64,000 nucleotides of DNA. Origin: Nocardioides astragali. GTDB taxonomy: Bacteria; Actinomycetota; Actinomycetes; Propionibacteriales; Nocardioidaceae. The stretch lies in the NCBI RefSeq assembly GCF_024436375.1, contig NZ_JAFMZM010000003.1:759544-823543 (forward strand), given 5' to 3'. Each line of letters opens with the position of its first letter. The stretch's first letter is position 1. Shown piece after piece: positions 53,079-61,497 of this stretch. The notes beneath the pieces were generated by a model that saw nothing but the letters and a program-made list of their open reading frames with translations, searched no databases and was not told the DNA's origin. A program made the translations under genes and the position numbers.

Positions 53079-56009
53079 ATGTCCCCCGTGCCGGCGCTGA
53101 GGACCACCGATCTCATCGGACGCGATGCCGAGCTGGAAGAACTCACCTCCCAGCTCGGCATTCGCGCGTCCAAGGGCCACCAGGTCGCCCGGGCGATGCT
53201 TCTCGCCGGCGACGCGGGGGTGGGCAAGACCCGGGTCCTGATGGCCCTGCGCGACCGCGCGATCGAGGCCGACTGGCACGTCGTCGCCGGCCACTGCCTC
53301 GACCTCGCCGACAGCTCGCTCCCCTACCTCCCCTTCTCCGAGATCCTCGGTCGGCTGATGGCCGACCTGCCCGACGTCGCAGGTCGTGTGCTCGAGCAGC
53401 ACCCCACGCTCGCCCGCCTGCTCCCCGGGCGTCGCATCCGCAGCAGTGAGACCGCGTCGGGCGACCAGGCCCTCGACCGCGGCAACGTCTACGACGCGTT
53501 CGGCGACCTCCTCTCCGCCGTCGCCGAGCAGGCGCCGGTCCTCGTGATCGTCGAGGACGCCCACTGGGCCGACGAGTCCACCCGCGACATGCTCAGCTTC
53601 CTCTTCTCCCGCGCCCTTCCGGGCGTCTCGCTCGTCATCTCCTACCGAGCCGACGACCTCCACCGGCGACACCCGCTCCGCCGGCAGGTGGCCGAGTGGA
53701 TGCGGTTGCGCGGCGTCGACCGGCTCCAGCTCGAGCCGCTCGCCGACGACGACGTACGCACCCTCGTCCGCGCCCTGCGTCCCGGCACGCTGTCCGAGGC
53801 TGAATACGTCTCCATCGTCGACCGGGCCGAGGGCAACCCCTTCTTCGTCGAGGAGCTCGTCGGTGCGGCCTGGTCGGGACAGGTCCCCGGCGAGCTCGCC
53901 GACGTCCTCCTGGTCCACCTCGACCGCCTCGACGAGGCCACCCGCCGCGTGGTCCGCATCGTCTCCGTGGCCGGGCGCCAGGTGAGTCACGGCCTGCTCG
54001 CCGCCGTGTCCGACCTCGGCTCCGCCGAGCTCGAGGACGCGCTCCGCACGGCGGTCGAGTCCAACGTGCTGGTGGCCTCCCGCGGGGGGACCTACGCCTT
54101 CCGCCACGCGCTGCTCGGCGAGGCGGTCTACGACGACCTGCTGCCCGGCGAGCGGGTCAGGCTCCACGCCGACTTCGTCTCCGCGCTCGGTGAGGGACGC
54201 GCGATGGGCACCGCCGCCGAGCTGGCCCAGCACGCCCGCCGCGCCGACGACAAGCCGGTGGCCATCCGCGCCTCCATCGAGGCGGGTGAGGAGGCGCTCG
54301 CGGTCGGCGGTCCCTCCGAGGCGGCCACCCACTTCCTCGACGCTCTGGAGCTCATCGACACCGCGCGGACCCCGGTGACCGACGTCGACCTGCTCGCCCT
54401 CGTCCGGCGCTGCGCCGAAGCGCTGGTCGCGGCGGGTCGGGTGCCGAAGGCCGTCAAGGTGCTGCGCGCGCGGCTGGCCACACTGCCGTCCGACGCGCCC
54501 GCGGTGGATCGCGGTCAGCTGCTCACGTCGCTGGCCTCCGCCCTGACGCTGACCGACACCACCGAGTCGCCGCGCGAGATCGCAGCGGAGGCGGTCGAGC
54601 TGCTGCGGGACGGCCCGCCCAAGCTGCTCGCCCGTGCGCTCTTCGTCTACGCGGAGTGCCTGGGCAACTGGCGCGCGGAGGAGGCCCGGGCGGCGGCACT
54701 CGAGGCGCTGGAGCTCGCCGAGCGCAACGACTTCACCAGCCTGGCGGTCGAGCTGCACACCACGCTCGCCCTGCTCGACCACCAGCACGACGGCCAGGAC
54801 CCCGGCACCGGATGGCGCGCGGCCGCCGACCGCGCCAGCTCCGCCGGGCTCATCGAGCCCGAGCTTCGCGCCCTCTACTTCCTGGGCCGGTTCCTCCAGG
54901 ATCGAGGCGACCTCGACGCCGCAGGCGAGGTCTACCGCCAGCTCATCGCCCGCAGCGAGGCCGGCGGTCTCGCGTGGTCGCCCTACCCCGCCGAGGCGAG
55001 GCTCCTCTACGCCATCGCGCTGACCCACCAGGGCCGGCTCGATGAGGCGTGGAGCCTGCTCGACGTCACGGGCCAGGACCCGCCGATGGTCTACGAGTGG
55101 CTGTTCTTCGCCCAGCAGATGCTCATCATCATCGGCATCCGAGGCAACACCCACAGCATGGCGCTCGAGCGCCTGCGCGACTACTGGGGCAGCGACGGCC
55201 TCACCGCGATCATCGCCGGCAGCGCGGAGCTGATGCGGGCAGCAGCAGCCGTCGACGCCAAGGGCGCGCTCGCGATCTACGACGACGTGGTTGCCAGCGT
55301 CGTACCCCTGTGGCACGAGTGGTTCCAGGCCCGGCTCCGGCTGGCGACGATCGTCGTCGGAGTCTTCGCCAGCGCGGCGCCCCACCAGTCGGCCGACGAG
55401 CGCGAGACCACCAGGGCAGCGGTCGACCGGCTGATGGCCGACGGCGCACGGGTGATCGACTTCTACGCCCGCTACGAGGCCAGCCGCGGCCCCGAATACC
55501 GCATGTGGGTGGCCCGCCGCACCGCGGAGCACCTGCGCTGGCGGTGGCTCGCCCAGGTCGAGCCGCCCTCGAGCGAGGAGCTCGTCGAGGCGTGGCGTGC
55601 CGCCGAGGAGACCGCCCTGGCCTACGGCAGCGTGCCGGAGCTCGCCCAGACCCGTGTCCGCCTGGCCGGCGTGCTCCGGGCGGTCGGCGACGCGCAGGGC
55701 GCTCGGGTCGCGGGTGACCAGGCCCGCGAGGCCGGGCACGCGATGCGGGCCGCGCCACTCCTGGCCGAGCTCACGGCCGGTGGCTCCGCGGCCGCTCCGG
55801 CGACCGCTGCGGAGGTGGCCGTCCTCACCCCCCGCGAGGCCGAGATCCTCGCCCTCGTGGCGGAGGGACGCAGCAACGGCGAGATCGGCAAGCAGCTGTT
55901 CATCAGCACCAAGACCGTCTCGGTCCACGTCTCCAACATCCTGGCCAAGCTCGACGCCGCCTCCCGCACGGAGGCGGCCGCGATCGCGCGCCGGCGCGGC
56001 CTGCTCTGA
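53079..56009 (+). CDS. Large AAA-LuxR (LAL-type) transcriptional regulator
   Basis: 976 residues from the ATG at 53079, which puts LIGRDAELEELTSQL at the expected distance from the start. An in-frame ATG at 53031 overlaps the stop of the small ORF (ATGA) and would add 16 residues; either is possible. N-terminal AAA domain: Walker A GDAGVGKTRVLM near 45, Walker B VLVIVEDAHWADEST near 152. A middle region of TPR-like helices follows, then LuxR DNA-binding, LTPREAEILALVAEGRSNGEIGKQLFISTKTVSVHVSNILAKL near 915-965. Known family: ATP-dependent activators. The target is unknown. Confidence 0.93.
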   Translation: MSPVPALRTTDLIGRDAELEELTSQLGIRASKGHQVARAMLLAGDAGVGKTRVLMALRDRAIEADWHVVAGHCLDLADSSLPYLPFSEILGRLMADLPDVAGRVLEQHPTLARLLPGRRIRSSETASGDQALDRGNVYDAFGDLLSAVAEQAPVLVIVEDAHWADESTRDMLSFLFSRALPGVSLVISYRADDLHRRHPLRRQVAEWMRLRGVDRLQLEPLADDDVRTLVRALRPGTLSEAEYVSIVDRAEGNPFFVEELVGAAWSGQVPGELADVLLVHLDRLDEATRRVVRIVSVAGRQVSHGLLAAVSDLGSAELEDALRTAVESNVLVASRGGTYAFRHALLGEAVYDDLLPGERVRLHADFVSALGEGRAMGTAAELAQHARRADDKPVAIRASIEAGEEALAVGGPSEAATHFLDALELIDTARTPVTDVDLLALVRRCAEALVAAGRVPKAVKVLRARLATLPSDAPAVDRGQLLTSLASALTLTDTTESPREIAAEAVELLRDGPPKLLARALFVYAECLGNWRAEEARAAALEALELAERNDFTSLAVELHTTLALLDHQHDGQDPGTGWRAAADRASSAGLIEPELRALYFLGRFLQDRGDLDAAGEVYRQLIARSEAGGLAWSPYPAEARLLYAIALTHQGRLDEAWSLLDVTGQDPPMVYEWLFFAQQMLIIIGIRGNTHSMALERLRDYWGSDGLTAIIAGSAELMRAAAAVDAKGALAIYDDVVASVVPLWHEWFQARLRLATIVVGVFASAAPHQSADERETTRAAVDRLMADGARVIDFYARYEASRGPEYRMWVARRTAEHLRWRWLAQVEPPSSEELVEAWRAAEETALAYGSVPELAQTRVRLAGVLRAVGDAQGARVAGDQAREAGHAMRAAPLLAELTAGGSAAAPATAAEVAVLTPREAEILALVAEGRSNGEIGKQLFISTKTVSVHVSNILAKLDAASRTEAAAIARRRGLL

Positions 56010-56121
56010 GCCGGGCGGAGGGTTTCCCCCGCCCCGAGGGGTGTGGGACGGTGGTCGAGCCGGGATCGAGACTTGGTAGTGCGCCGACGGATCGCCCGCC
56101 GGAGCTGAGTAGGAGGATCAC

Positions 56122-56337
56122 ATGACGACGACTCCTGACAACCCGTTGAACGACGACGAGATGAGCACCGAGGGCGTCGACCCCACGGGCGTCCCGTCCG
56201 CTCCGGGCACTGACGCGGACGGCACCGACGCGGACTCCACCGACGGCGACTCGACGGACTCCACCGACGGCGACTCGACCGATTCCGACAGCACCGACGG
56301 GACCGACGCCGACGGGACGGACGGGATCGCGCTCTGA
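56122..56337 (+). CDS. 71-residue acidic repeat protein
   Basis: ATG at 56122 with AGGAGG about six bases upstream. After MTTTPDNPLNDDEMSTEG come irregular repeats of T-D-x-D/G-S (TDADGTDADSTDGDSTDS and similar) and a short hydrophobic end GIAL. It is very acidic, with Asp, Thr, Ser and Gly making up most of it, hence disordered. Its stop overlaps the probable CTG start of the JmjC-type gene. Function unknown; metal binding or a solubilising partner is a guess. Confidence 0.55.
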   Translation: MTTTPDNPLNDDEMSTEGVDPTGVPSAPGTDADGTDADSTDGDSTDSTDGDSTDSDSTDGTDADGTDGIAL

Positions 56338-57461
56338 GCGCACTCGACCGCCTCACCGGGGACGCCCAGACCTTCATCGACAAGGTCTGGGCGTCGTCGG
56401 TCCACGTCCATCGCACCGACCCGAGCCTGGGCGCCAGCACCCTGTCGCTCGCCGACGTCGACCACCTGCTCACCGAGACTGCGATCCGCGCACCTGCGGT
56501 CCGGGTCGCCCGCGACGGGTCGGTGCTGCCCGAGTCGTCCTTCACCCGCGGCGGCAGCCTGGCCGGCAAGCCCCTGACCGGGTTGGTCGATCCCGTGAAG
56601 CTGATGCGCCTGCACGACGAGGGCGCCACGATCGTGCTCCAGGGCCTCCAGCGCTACTGGACCCCGGTGTCGGACCTCCTCGCCGGCCTCGAGCTCGAGC
56701 TGGGCCACCCCTGCCAGGCCAACGCCTACCTCACCCCGCCCGGCGCCCAGGGCTTCGCCGTGCACTCCGACTCCCACGACGTCTTCGTGATGCAGACCCA
56801 CGGCACCAAGCTCTGGGAGATCCACGGCGAGGGCGGTCCCGGTGAGCTCCTCCTCGAGCCCGGCGTCGTCGCCTACCTCCCCACCGGCACCCCCCACGCC
56901 GCACGGGCGCAGGAGGCCGTGTCGCTGCACCTCACCATCGGCATCAACCAGCTCACCTGGCGCCAGCTCGTCTCGCGCCTCGTCCTCGACGTCCTCGACG
57001 ACGTTGCCGACGACCACCTCCCGGCCGGCTACCTCACCGATCCCGACCGGCTGGCCGACGGGATCGGCCGGCACCTCGGTGCCGTCGCCGACGCCGTACG
57101 CCGCCTCGACGCGCCCGCCGCGGCGCAGGAGCAGGCCGTGCGTTTCCTCAGCGAGCGCCCGCCCCGGATGGCCGGCGCGCTGCTCGACCGGGAGGCCCTG
57201 ACGCGGGGCCTCAGTGACGACAGCGTCCTGCGGCGCCGCCCCGGCCACCCGTGTGAGGTCGTCGCGGCCGCGGGGGACGACGTCGTACGGGTCCTGCTCG
57301 GCGACCGCGTGCTGCGCGTGCCCGCCCGCATCCGCGACGCCGTCGACGTGGTCGCGGCCCGCCACGAGCTGACGCCGGCCGATCTCCCCCTCGATCCCGC
57401 GAGTGCGCTCGTGCTGTGCCGACGGCTGGTGCGGGAGGGCCTGCTCGAGGTCGTGCGGTGA
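56334..57461 (+). CDS. JmjC-type (cupin) ribosomal-oxygenase-like protein, probable CTG start
   Basis: 375 residues when read from the CTG at 56334, close to the 373 of YcfD/RoxA, which hydroxylates ribosomal protein L16. The N-terminal 63 residues (SALDRLTGDAQTFIDKVW, VHVHRTDPSLGAS) look coding and match the family opening, yet no ATG, GTG or TTG lies in this frame until the GTG at 56523, so translation probably begins at CTG overlapping the preceding TGA. The Fe site is H-S-D in GFAVHSDSHDVFVMQ near 143 with distal His in PTGTPHAARAQ near 187. The target protein is inferred only. Confidence 0.75.
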   Translation: MSALDRLTGDAQTFIDKVWASSVHVHRTDPSLGASTLSLADVDHLLTETAIRAPAVRVARDGSVLPESSFTRGGSLAGKPLTGLVDPVKLMRLHDEGATIVLQGLQRYWTPVSDLLAGLELELGHPCQANAYLTPPGAQGFAVHSDSHDVFVMQTHGTKLWEIHGEGGPGELLLEPGVVAYLPTGTPHAARAQEAVSLHLTIGINQLTWRQLVSRLVLDVLDDVADDHLPAGYLTDPDRLADGIGRHLGAVADAVRRLDAPAAAQEQAVRFLSERPPRMAGALLDREALTRGLSDDSVLRRRPGHPCEVVAAAGDDVVRVLLGDRVLRVPARIRDAVDVVAARHELTPADLPLDPASALVLCRRLVREGLLEVVR

Positions 57462-58345
57462 CACCCTTCCGGTGTGCTGCGGCCAGCCTGGCTCGCAACG
57501 ACGACCTCGCCGGCACCGCGTCGACGGTGCGCAGCTTCCTCCTGGTCGAGCACCGGGGTGCGTGGGGCGTCGAGGCCCTCCGCGACGCACGACTGCCCGA
57601 TGGTCTGGGCGACCACCTGTCGCGCACCGGGCGCAGGTCGGGCGTACGGGTGCTGCTGGTCCGGCGGCCGGGCCGACGCGCCGGGCAGGCGGGAGTCCGC
57701 GTCTTCGCCGCGCGCGCGGCCGGTGCCGACTCCTGGCTCGAGGCGGGGACGCTCGCGACCGTCGACGACGTGCGTGGCCTCGACCTCACCGCCCTCGGCC
57801 AGGGCCGCTCGCCCGGCCTGGATCCCTACGACGGTCCGCTCCTCGCCGTGTGCACCCACGGCCGGCACGACGCGTGCTGCGCCGAGCGCGGCAGGCCGGT
57901 CGCCCTGGCCCTCGCGAGGAGCCGCCACGCCGACGCCGTCTGGGAGTGCTCGCACATCGGAGGCGACCGGTTCGCCGGCAACCTGCTCGTCCTTCCGCGC
58001 GGCCTCTACTACGGGCGCGTCGACCCGGACGCGGCGCTCGACGTCGCGGACGCAGCGGTCGAGGGCCGCGTGTCCCTGGACCACCTCCGCGGTCGCTCGG
58101 ACATGCCGATGCCGGTGCAGGCGGCGGAGATCCACGTGCGGCGGCTCCTCGACCTGCGGGGCCTGGACGACGTACGCCCCACCGCGGCGCGGACGGAGGC
58201 AGACCTCACCACGGTGACCCTCGACGCCGGTGACCGCACGGTCCGGGTGCAGGTGCTCCGAGTGCTCGAGGCCGCTCGGCAGCTGACGTGCGGCGCGCTG
58301 AGGGACAACCCGGTGCCGCGCTACGAGGTCGAGCTCCTGGGCTGA
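57458..58345 (+). CDS. Sucrase/ferredoxin-like family protein
   Basis: 295 residues from a GTG overlapping the oxygenase stop (GTGA). The core contains VCTHGRHDACCAERGRPVALAL near residue 130 and ECSHIGGDRFAGNLLVLPRGLYYG, the signature of the Suc_Fer-like family, a thioredoxin-fold ferredoxin with cysteines that can hold a 2Fe-2S cluster. It may supply electrons to the upstream Fe(II)/oxoglutarate-type oxygenase; inference from coupling. Confidence 0.8.
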   Translation: MTPFRCAAASLARNDDLAGTASTVRSFLLVEHRGAWGVEALRDARLPDGLGDHLSRTGRRSGVRVLLVRRPGRRAGQAGVRVFAARAAGADSWLEAGTLATVDDVRGLDLTALGQGRSPGLDPYDGPLLAVCTHGRHDACCAERGRPVALALARSRHADAVWECSHIGGDRFAGNLLVLPRGLYYGRVDPDAALDVADAAVEGRVSLDHLRGRSDMPMPVQAAEIHVRRLLDLRGLDDVRPTAARTEADLTTVTLDAGDRTVRVQVLRVLEAARQLTCGALRDNPVPRYEVELLG

Positions 58346-58363
58346 CAGCTCTCAGCCCAGCCC

Positions 58364-59359
58364 TCAGCCCAGCCGGTCCTTCAGGTCGGCGGACTGCCAC
58401 GAGGTCTGGTCGGCCAGCCGCGGCTTGCCGGCCTCGGCGTCCTCGAGGTTGCGCGCGGCCCGGTTGGCCTGGGCCTGCTCTCGGTCGGCGACGGTGTCGG
58501 CCTCACGGGCCTCGACGCGAGCCTCGGTGAGCTCGCGGTGGAGGGCGGCCACCTTGTCGGCCTGGGCCTGGATCTCCGCCGGAGGACGCTCCGCGAGGAC
58601 CATCTCCTCGAGGTCGTCGAGGGCCGACTGCTCGCGGCGCTTGAGCCCGTCGACCGTGCGCTGGGCGGCATCGGCGCGGTCGTTGGCCTGGACGGCCTCC
58701 ATCGCCTCCTCGGCCGCCTCGCGGCGCAGCTCGCCGAACTTCACCTGGTTGGCGTCGGCCGCGACGAACCTCGCCCGGTCCTTGTCGGGGTGGACCCCGG
58801 CATGGTCGGCGAGCGCCTTGATCAGCTCACGCGTGCTCACCCGGCGGGCGTCGCGCAGCTCGATCTTGGTCTCGAAGCACTGCTGGTAGGCCTTCCAGTC
58901 CCGCTCCCAGGCGTCGATCTCCTTCTGCGGAGCGTCGCCGGCGATCGTCTCGACCGGGGGCCAGATGCGGTTGTCGCGGATCTCCAGCCCCTGGGCCGCC
59001 GCGAAGGCGCGCAGCTGGTCGAGGCCCTCGCGGTGCCGACGCAGCACGTCGGAGTAGGCGTTGATGGCCCGCCCGAGTCCGCGCAGGTTGTCGCGGACGC
59101 TCACCGACTCCTCGTGGCGGCGGCCGGCACGGTCGCGCAGGGCGTCAGCGGCCTCACCCGCGAAGACCTCCTCGGACAGGGTCGCGGTGCGCTCGAACCC
59201 GTCGGCCGCGAGCTCGACCTTGGCGGCGAGCCGGCGGACGGAGTCGCCGTAGGAGTCGACCTTGTCCGGCTCGAGCCAGTGGTAGTGGCAGCCGATGGGA
59301 TCGCCGAACTTCAGGCCGTCCTGCTGGACCTCGATCTTGTCGACCACGACCCGGGTCAT
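58364..59359 (-). CDS. Coiled-coil protein of a WXG-type module
   Basis: 331 residues, ATG at 59359 in an ATGA overlap with the upstream WXG-like gene. Residues 1-110 form a globular start (VVVDKIEVQQDGLKFGDPI, HYHWLEPDKVDSYGDSV); EEVFAGEAADALRDRAGRRHEE resembles the turn region of WXG-type proteins. The rest is a long charged coiled coil (DRADAAQRTVDGLKRREQSALDDLEE and more). No toxin-like tail or signal peptide. It may be a large secreted partner or a structural component; function unknown. Confidence 0.65.
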   Translation of the reverse strand: MTRVVVDKIEVQQDGLKFGDPIGCHYHWLEPDKVDSYGDSVRRLAAKVELAADGFERTATLSEEVFAGEAADALRDRAGRRHEESVSVRDNLRGLGRAINAYSDVLRRHREGLDQLRAFAAAQGLEIRDNRIWPPVETIAGDAPQKEIDAWERDWKAYQQCFETKIELRDARRVSTRELIKALADHAGVHPDKDRARFVAADANQVKFGELRREAAEEAMEAVQANDRADAAQRTVDGLKRREQSALDDLEEMVLAERPPAEIQAQADKVAALHRELTEARVEAREADTVADREQAQANRAARNLEDAEAGKPRLADQTSWQSADLKDRLG

Positions 59360-59658
59360 CGCGGGTCCACCTGGTCGAGCTTGGCGGCGACCTGGGCGGC
59401 CTGGCCGACCATCAGGTCGAGCTCGTCGAAGTCGATGATCGAGTCGTCGATGGCCGAGGCGATGGTGCGGCACTTCTTGGTGATCTCTTCAGCGTCGTCC
59501 ACGAGGCTGCGTACGCCCTCGACCATCAGGCCGCGCCACGGGAAGTCGTCGGCTGGATGGTCGACGTCGCCGAGCGCGGACCGCAGGGTCTCGCGGGCGG
59601 TGTCCAGCTCTTCCTTGGCGGTCCGCAACGCCCGCTGGTTGATCGCGATCGGCCTCAT
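59356..59658 (-). CDS. WXG100-like small protein
   Basis: 100 residues with two helices. The hinge PADDFPWRGLMVEGVRS holds W-R-G, an exact W-x-G. The second helix (IASAIDDSIIDFDELDLMVGQAAQVAAKLD) has no typical Y-x-x-x-[DE] export tail. It overlaps the coiled-coil gene downstream (ATGA) and lies 81 bp after the GTPase gene. Probably a type VII-like substrate or chaperone. Confidence 0.65.
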   Translation of the reverse strand: MRPIAINQRALRTAKEELDTARETLRSALGDVDHPADDFPWRGLMVEGVRSLVDDAEEITKKCRTIASAIDDSIIDFDELDLMVGQAAQVAAKLDQVDPR

Positions 59659-59739
59659 GGCGCTCTTCTCCCCCGATGAACGGCGTCGAAACCCGGAGTC
59701 GTGAAGTTGTGAACGACTTCCGTCGGTGGGCTGGACCGC

Positions 59740-60546
59740 TCAGACGTGCCCGCAGAGCTGGGCCATGCGCAGCTCGAGCCGACCGAGCAGGTCCGTGCAC
59801 GCCTTGTCGGTCAGCCTCGACGGGTCAGCCGACTTCCTGCCACCGCCCTGCGCGCACACCGGCAGCACGTCGATCGAGAGCTTCGCCCCGCCCGCCAGTG
59901 CGCGCAGCTCGTCGAGCTTGTCGCCGAAGGGCGAGCCGCTGCCGGGGGAGTAGTAGCGCACGGCGGCGTCGATGTCGTCGGCGAACAGGTCGGCCTTGGT
60001 CACCGCCACCACCAGCCACGTCGGCCGCTCGCGGCGTACGGCCATGCTGGCGATCCGGTGCGCGGTGATGGCCCAGTCCTCCAGCTCGGCAGCCAGCTGC
60101 TCCTCGCGCGAGGCGAGTGCGGAACCGCTCGTGCCGCCCGTGCGCCGCGGGGTGGCGTAGCCGTTGGCGACCACATGGAGGACCCCGTCGACCGGCTCGT
60201 CGTGGAACACCTCGTCGAGCGCACCGAGGCGGGTGGCGGCGTTCTCGCCGGGGACGACGCGGAAGCGGTATCCGCGCAGCTTCGCGTTGCGGCGCGTACG
60301 CCGCTCCAGGACAGCGGAGCCCACGTCCTGGTCGGTCTCCGCCGAGGACTGAGCGCTCGCGCGGCGCGAGAGCCGGTCGGCGAGCCGGGTCTTGCCCACG
60401 CCGGTCATCCCGGTGACCGCGACCGTGGGGTAGCGGTGCCGCAGCAGGCGCGAGGCGCGCTCCGGGGCCTGGGACAGCGCGGCCAGGGCGCCTCCGGCGA
60501 TCGTCGTACCGATGGCTGCCCTGCCGTGCCGCAACGGTGACTGCAT
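59740..60546 (-). CDS. P-loop GTPase of the WXG module
   Basis: 268 residues. Residues 10-30 are hydrophobic (GRAAIGTTIAGGALAAL), possibly a membrane-associating segment. G1 is VAVTGMTGVGKTRLADRL near residue 45. G4 reads VAVTKAD near 183, T-K-A-D, close to N-K-x-D. It looks like a translation-factor-unrelated small GTPase; which effector it serves is unknown. It leads a three-gene unit with the WXG-like and coiled-coil genes, so it may drive or regulate their assembly or export. Confidence 0.75.
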   Translation of the reverse strand: MQSPLRHGRAAIGTTIAGGALAALSQAPERASRLLRHRYPTVAVTGMTGVGKTRLADRLSRRASAQSSAETDQDVGSAVLERRTRRNAKLRGYRFRVVPGENAATRLGALDEVFHDEPVDGVLHVVANGYATPRRTGGTSGSALASREEQLAAELEDWAITAHRIASMAVRRERPTWLVVAVTKADLFADDIDAAVRYYSPGSGSPFGDKLDELRALAGGAKLSIDVLPVCAQGGGRKSADPSRLTDKACTDLLGRLELRMAQLCGHV

Positions 60547-60672
60547 GTCCCCATCCTGCCAAGTCCGGGCTGAGGGGCGCCCGGGACGCAGGCGTCGGTG
60601 CGCGCTGGTTGGCCATGCGACCAGCCATCTTGGACAATGTCGAGAGCCCCGCCCTCCGGTTGAAAGGTCCCC

Positions 60673-61203
60673 ATGGACAGCGAGAACCGTCCCGTCCTGA
60701 CCGGGCTGATCGCCCTGGTCGGCGTCGCCGTGGCCATCGGCCTGCTGGGAGGGCTCGCCGTGATGGTCGGGGTCAAGGCCACGGGCATCGGTGAGGCGTC
60801 GAGCGCCAGCGACGACAGCGGCACCCCCTCAACCTTCCAGCTGCCCAGGCCAAGCGACACCGGCACCTCGGCCCCGGCACCCGACCCGGTGGAGCCCAGT
60901 GCCGGCACGGAGACGTCGTCCGAGGCCCCGGCGGAGGCCATCTCGCTGACCGCGACGCAGCAGTCGGTCAGCCCGATGCAGCAGATCGACCTGACCGGCA
61001 CCTACCAGTCCGGTGAGGGCGCGATCCTGCAGGTGCAGCGCTTCGAGAACGGCGCCTGGCAGGACTTCCCGGTGACCATGTCGGTCTCCGGCGGCACGTT
61101 CGCGACCTACGTGCAGACCAGCCGCACCGGTCCCAACAAGTTCCGCGTGGTCGACACCGACACCGAGGCGGTCTCCAACGAGGTCACGGTGACCGTCGGC
61201 TGA
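60673..61203 (+). CDS. Membrane-anchored exported protein of unknown function
   Basis: 176 residues. N-terminal membrane anchor (VLTGLIALVGVAVAIGLLGG), then a Ser/Thr/Pro-rich linker to about residue 95, then a beta-rich domain (AISLTATQQSVSPMQQIDLTG, GAILQVQRFENGAWQDF, KFRVVDTDTEAVSNEV), reminiscent of a single Ig-like or bacterial surface domain. It faces outward. It is divergent from the GTPase gene and may share its promoter region. Family not recognised. Confidence 0.65.
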   Translation: MDSENRPVLTGLIALVGVAVAIGLLGGLAVMVGVKATGIGEASSASDDSGTPSTFQLPRPSDTGTSAPAPDPVEPSAGTETSSEAPAEAISLTATQQSVSPMQQIDLTGTYQSGEGAILQVQRFENGAWQDFPVTMSVSGGTFATYVQTSRTGPNKFRVVDTDTEAVSNEVTVTVG

Positions 61204-61233
61204 CCACCGGCGACCGGCCTCGAGGTGGGCGTC

Positions 61234-61497
61234 TCACGCAAAGATTCCCAGGACCACCACGCCCATCGCCACGCCGACGCCGTACGCGGCCAGCCCGGAC
61301 CACACCCGGCCGAGCCACATCCCGATCCCCACCGTGAGCACCGGCCACAGCAGCGTCAGCAGCACATAGCCGAGCACTCCCAGCGGGGTGCTGTCGCTAC
61401 CGAACCCGTTCACCTCGAAGCTGAGCCCGATCAGGCTCGGCACCGTCGCCCAGCCAGCGAACAGCCCCCCGAGCGCGACGACCACTGACCGGATCAT
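61234..61497 (-). CDS. Small membrane protein coupled to the MFS gene
   Basis: 87 residues with about three hydrophobic segments (VVALGGLFAGWATVP, LLTLLWPVLTVGIGMWL, GVAMGVVVLGIFA). The ATG overlaps the MFS stop (ATGA). It may stabilise or modulate the transporter. No family recognised. Confidence 0.7.
   Translation of the reverse strand: MIRSVVVALGGLFAGWATVPSLIGLSFEVNGFGSDSTPLGVLGYVLLTLLWPVLTVGIGMWLGRVWSGLAAYGVGVAMGVVVLGIFA

Noticed and set aside
52986..55928. A 980-codon open frame antisense to the LAL regulator
   Set aside because: Gly/Val/Arg-biased composition typical of the antisense of a high-GC gene, no domain, and the sense frame has clear AAA and LuxR motifs.
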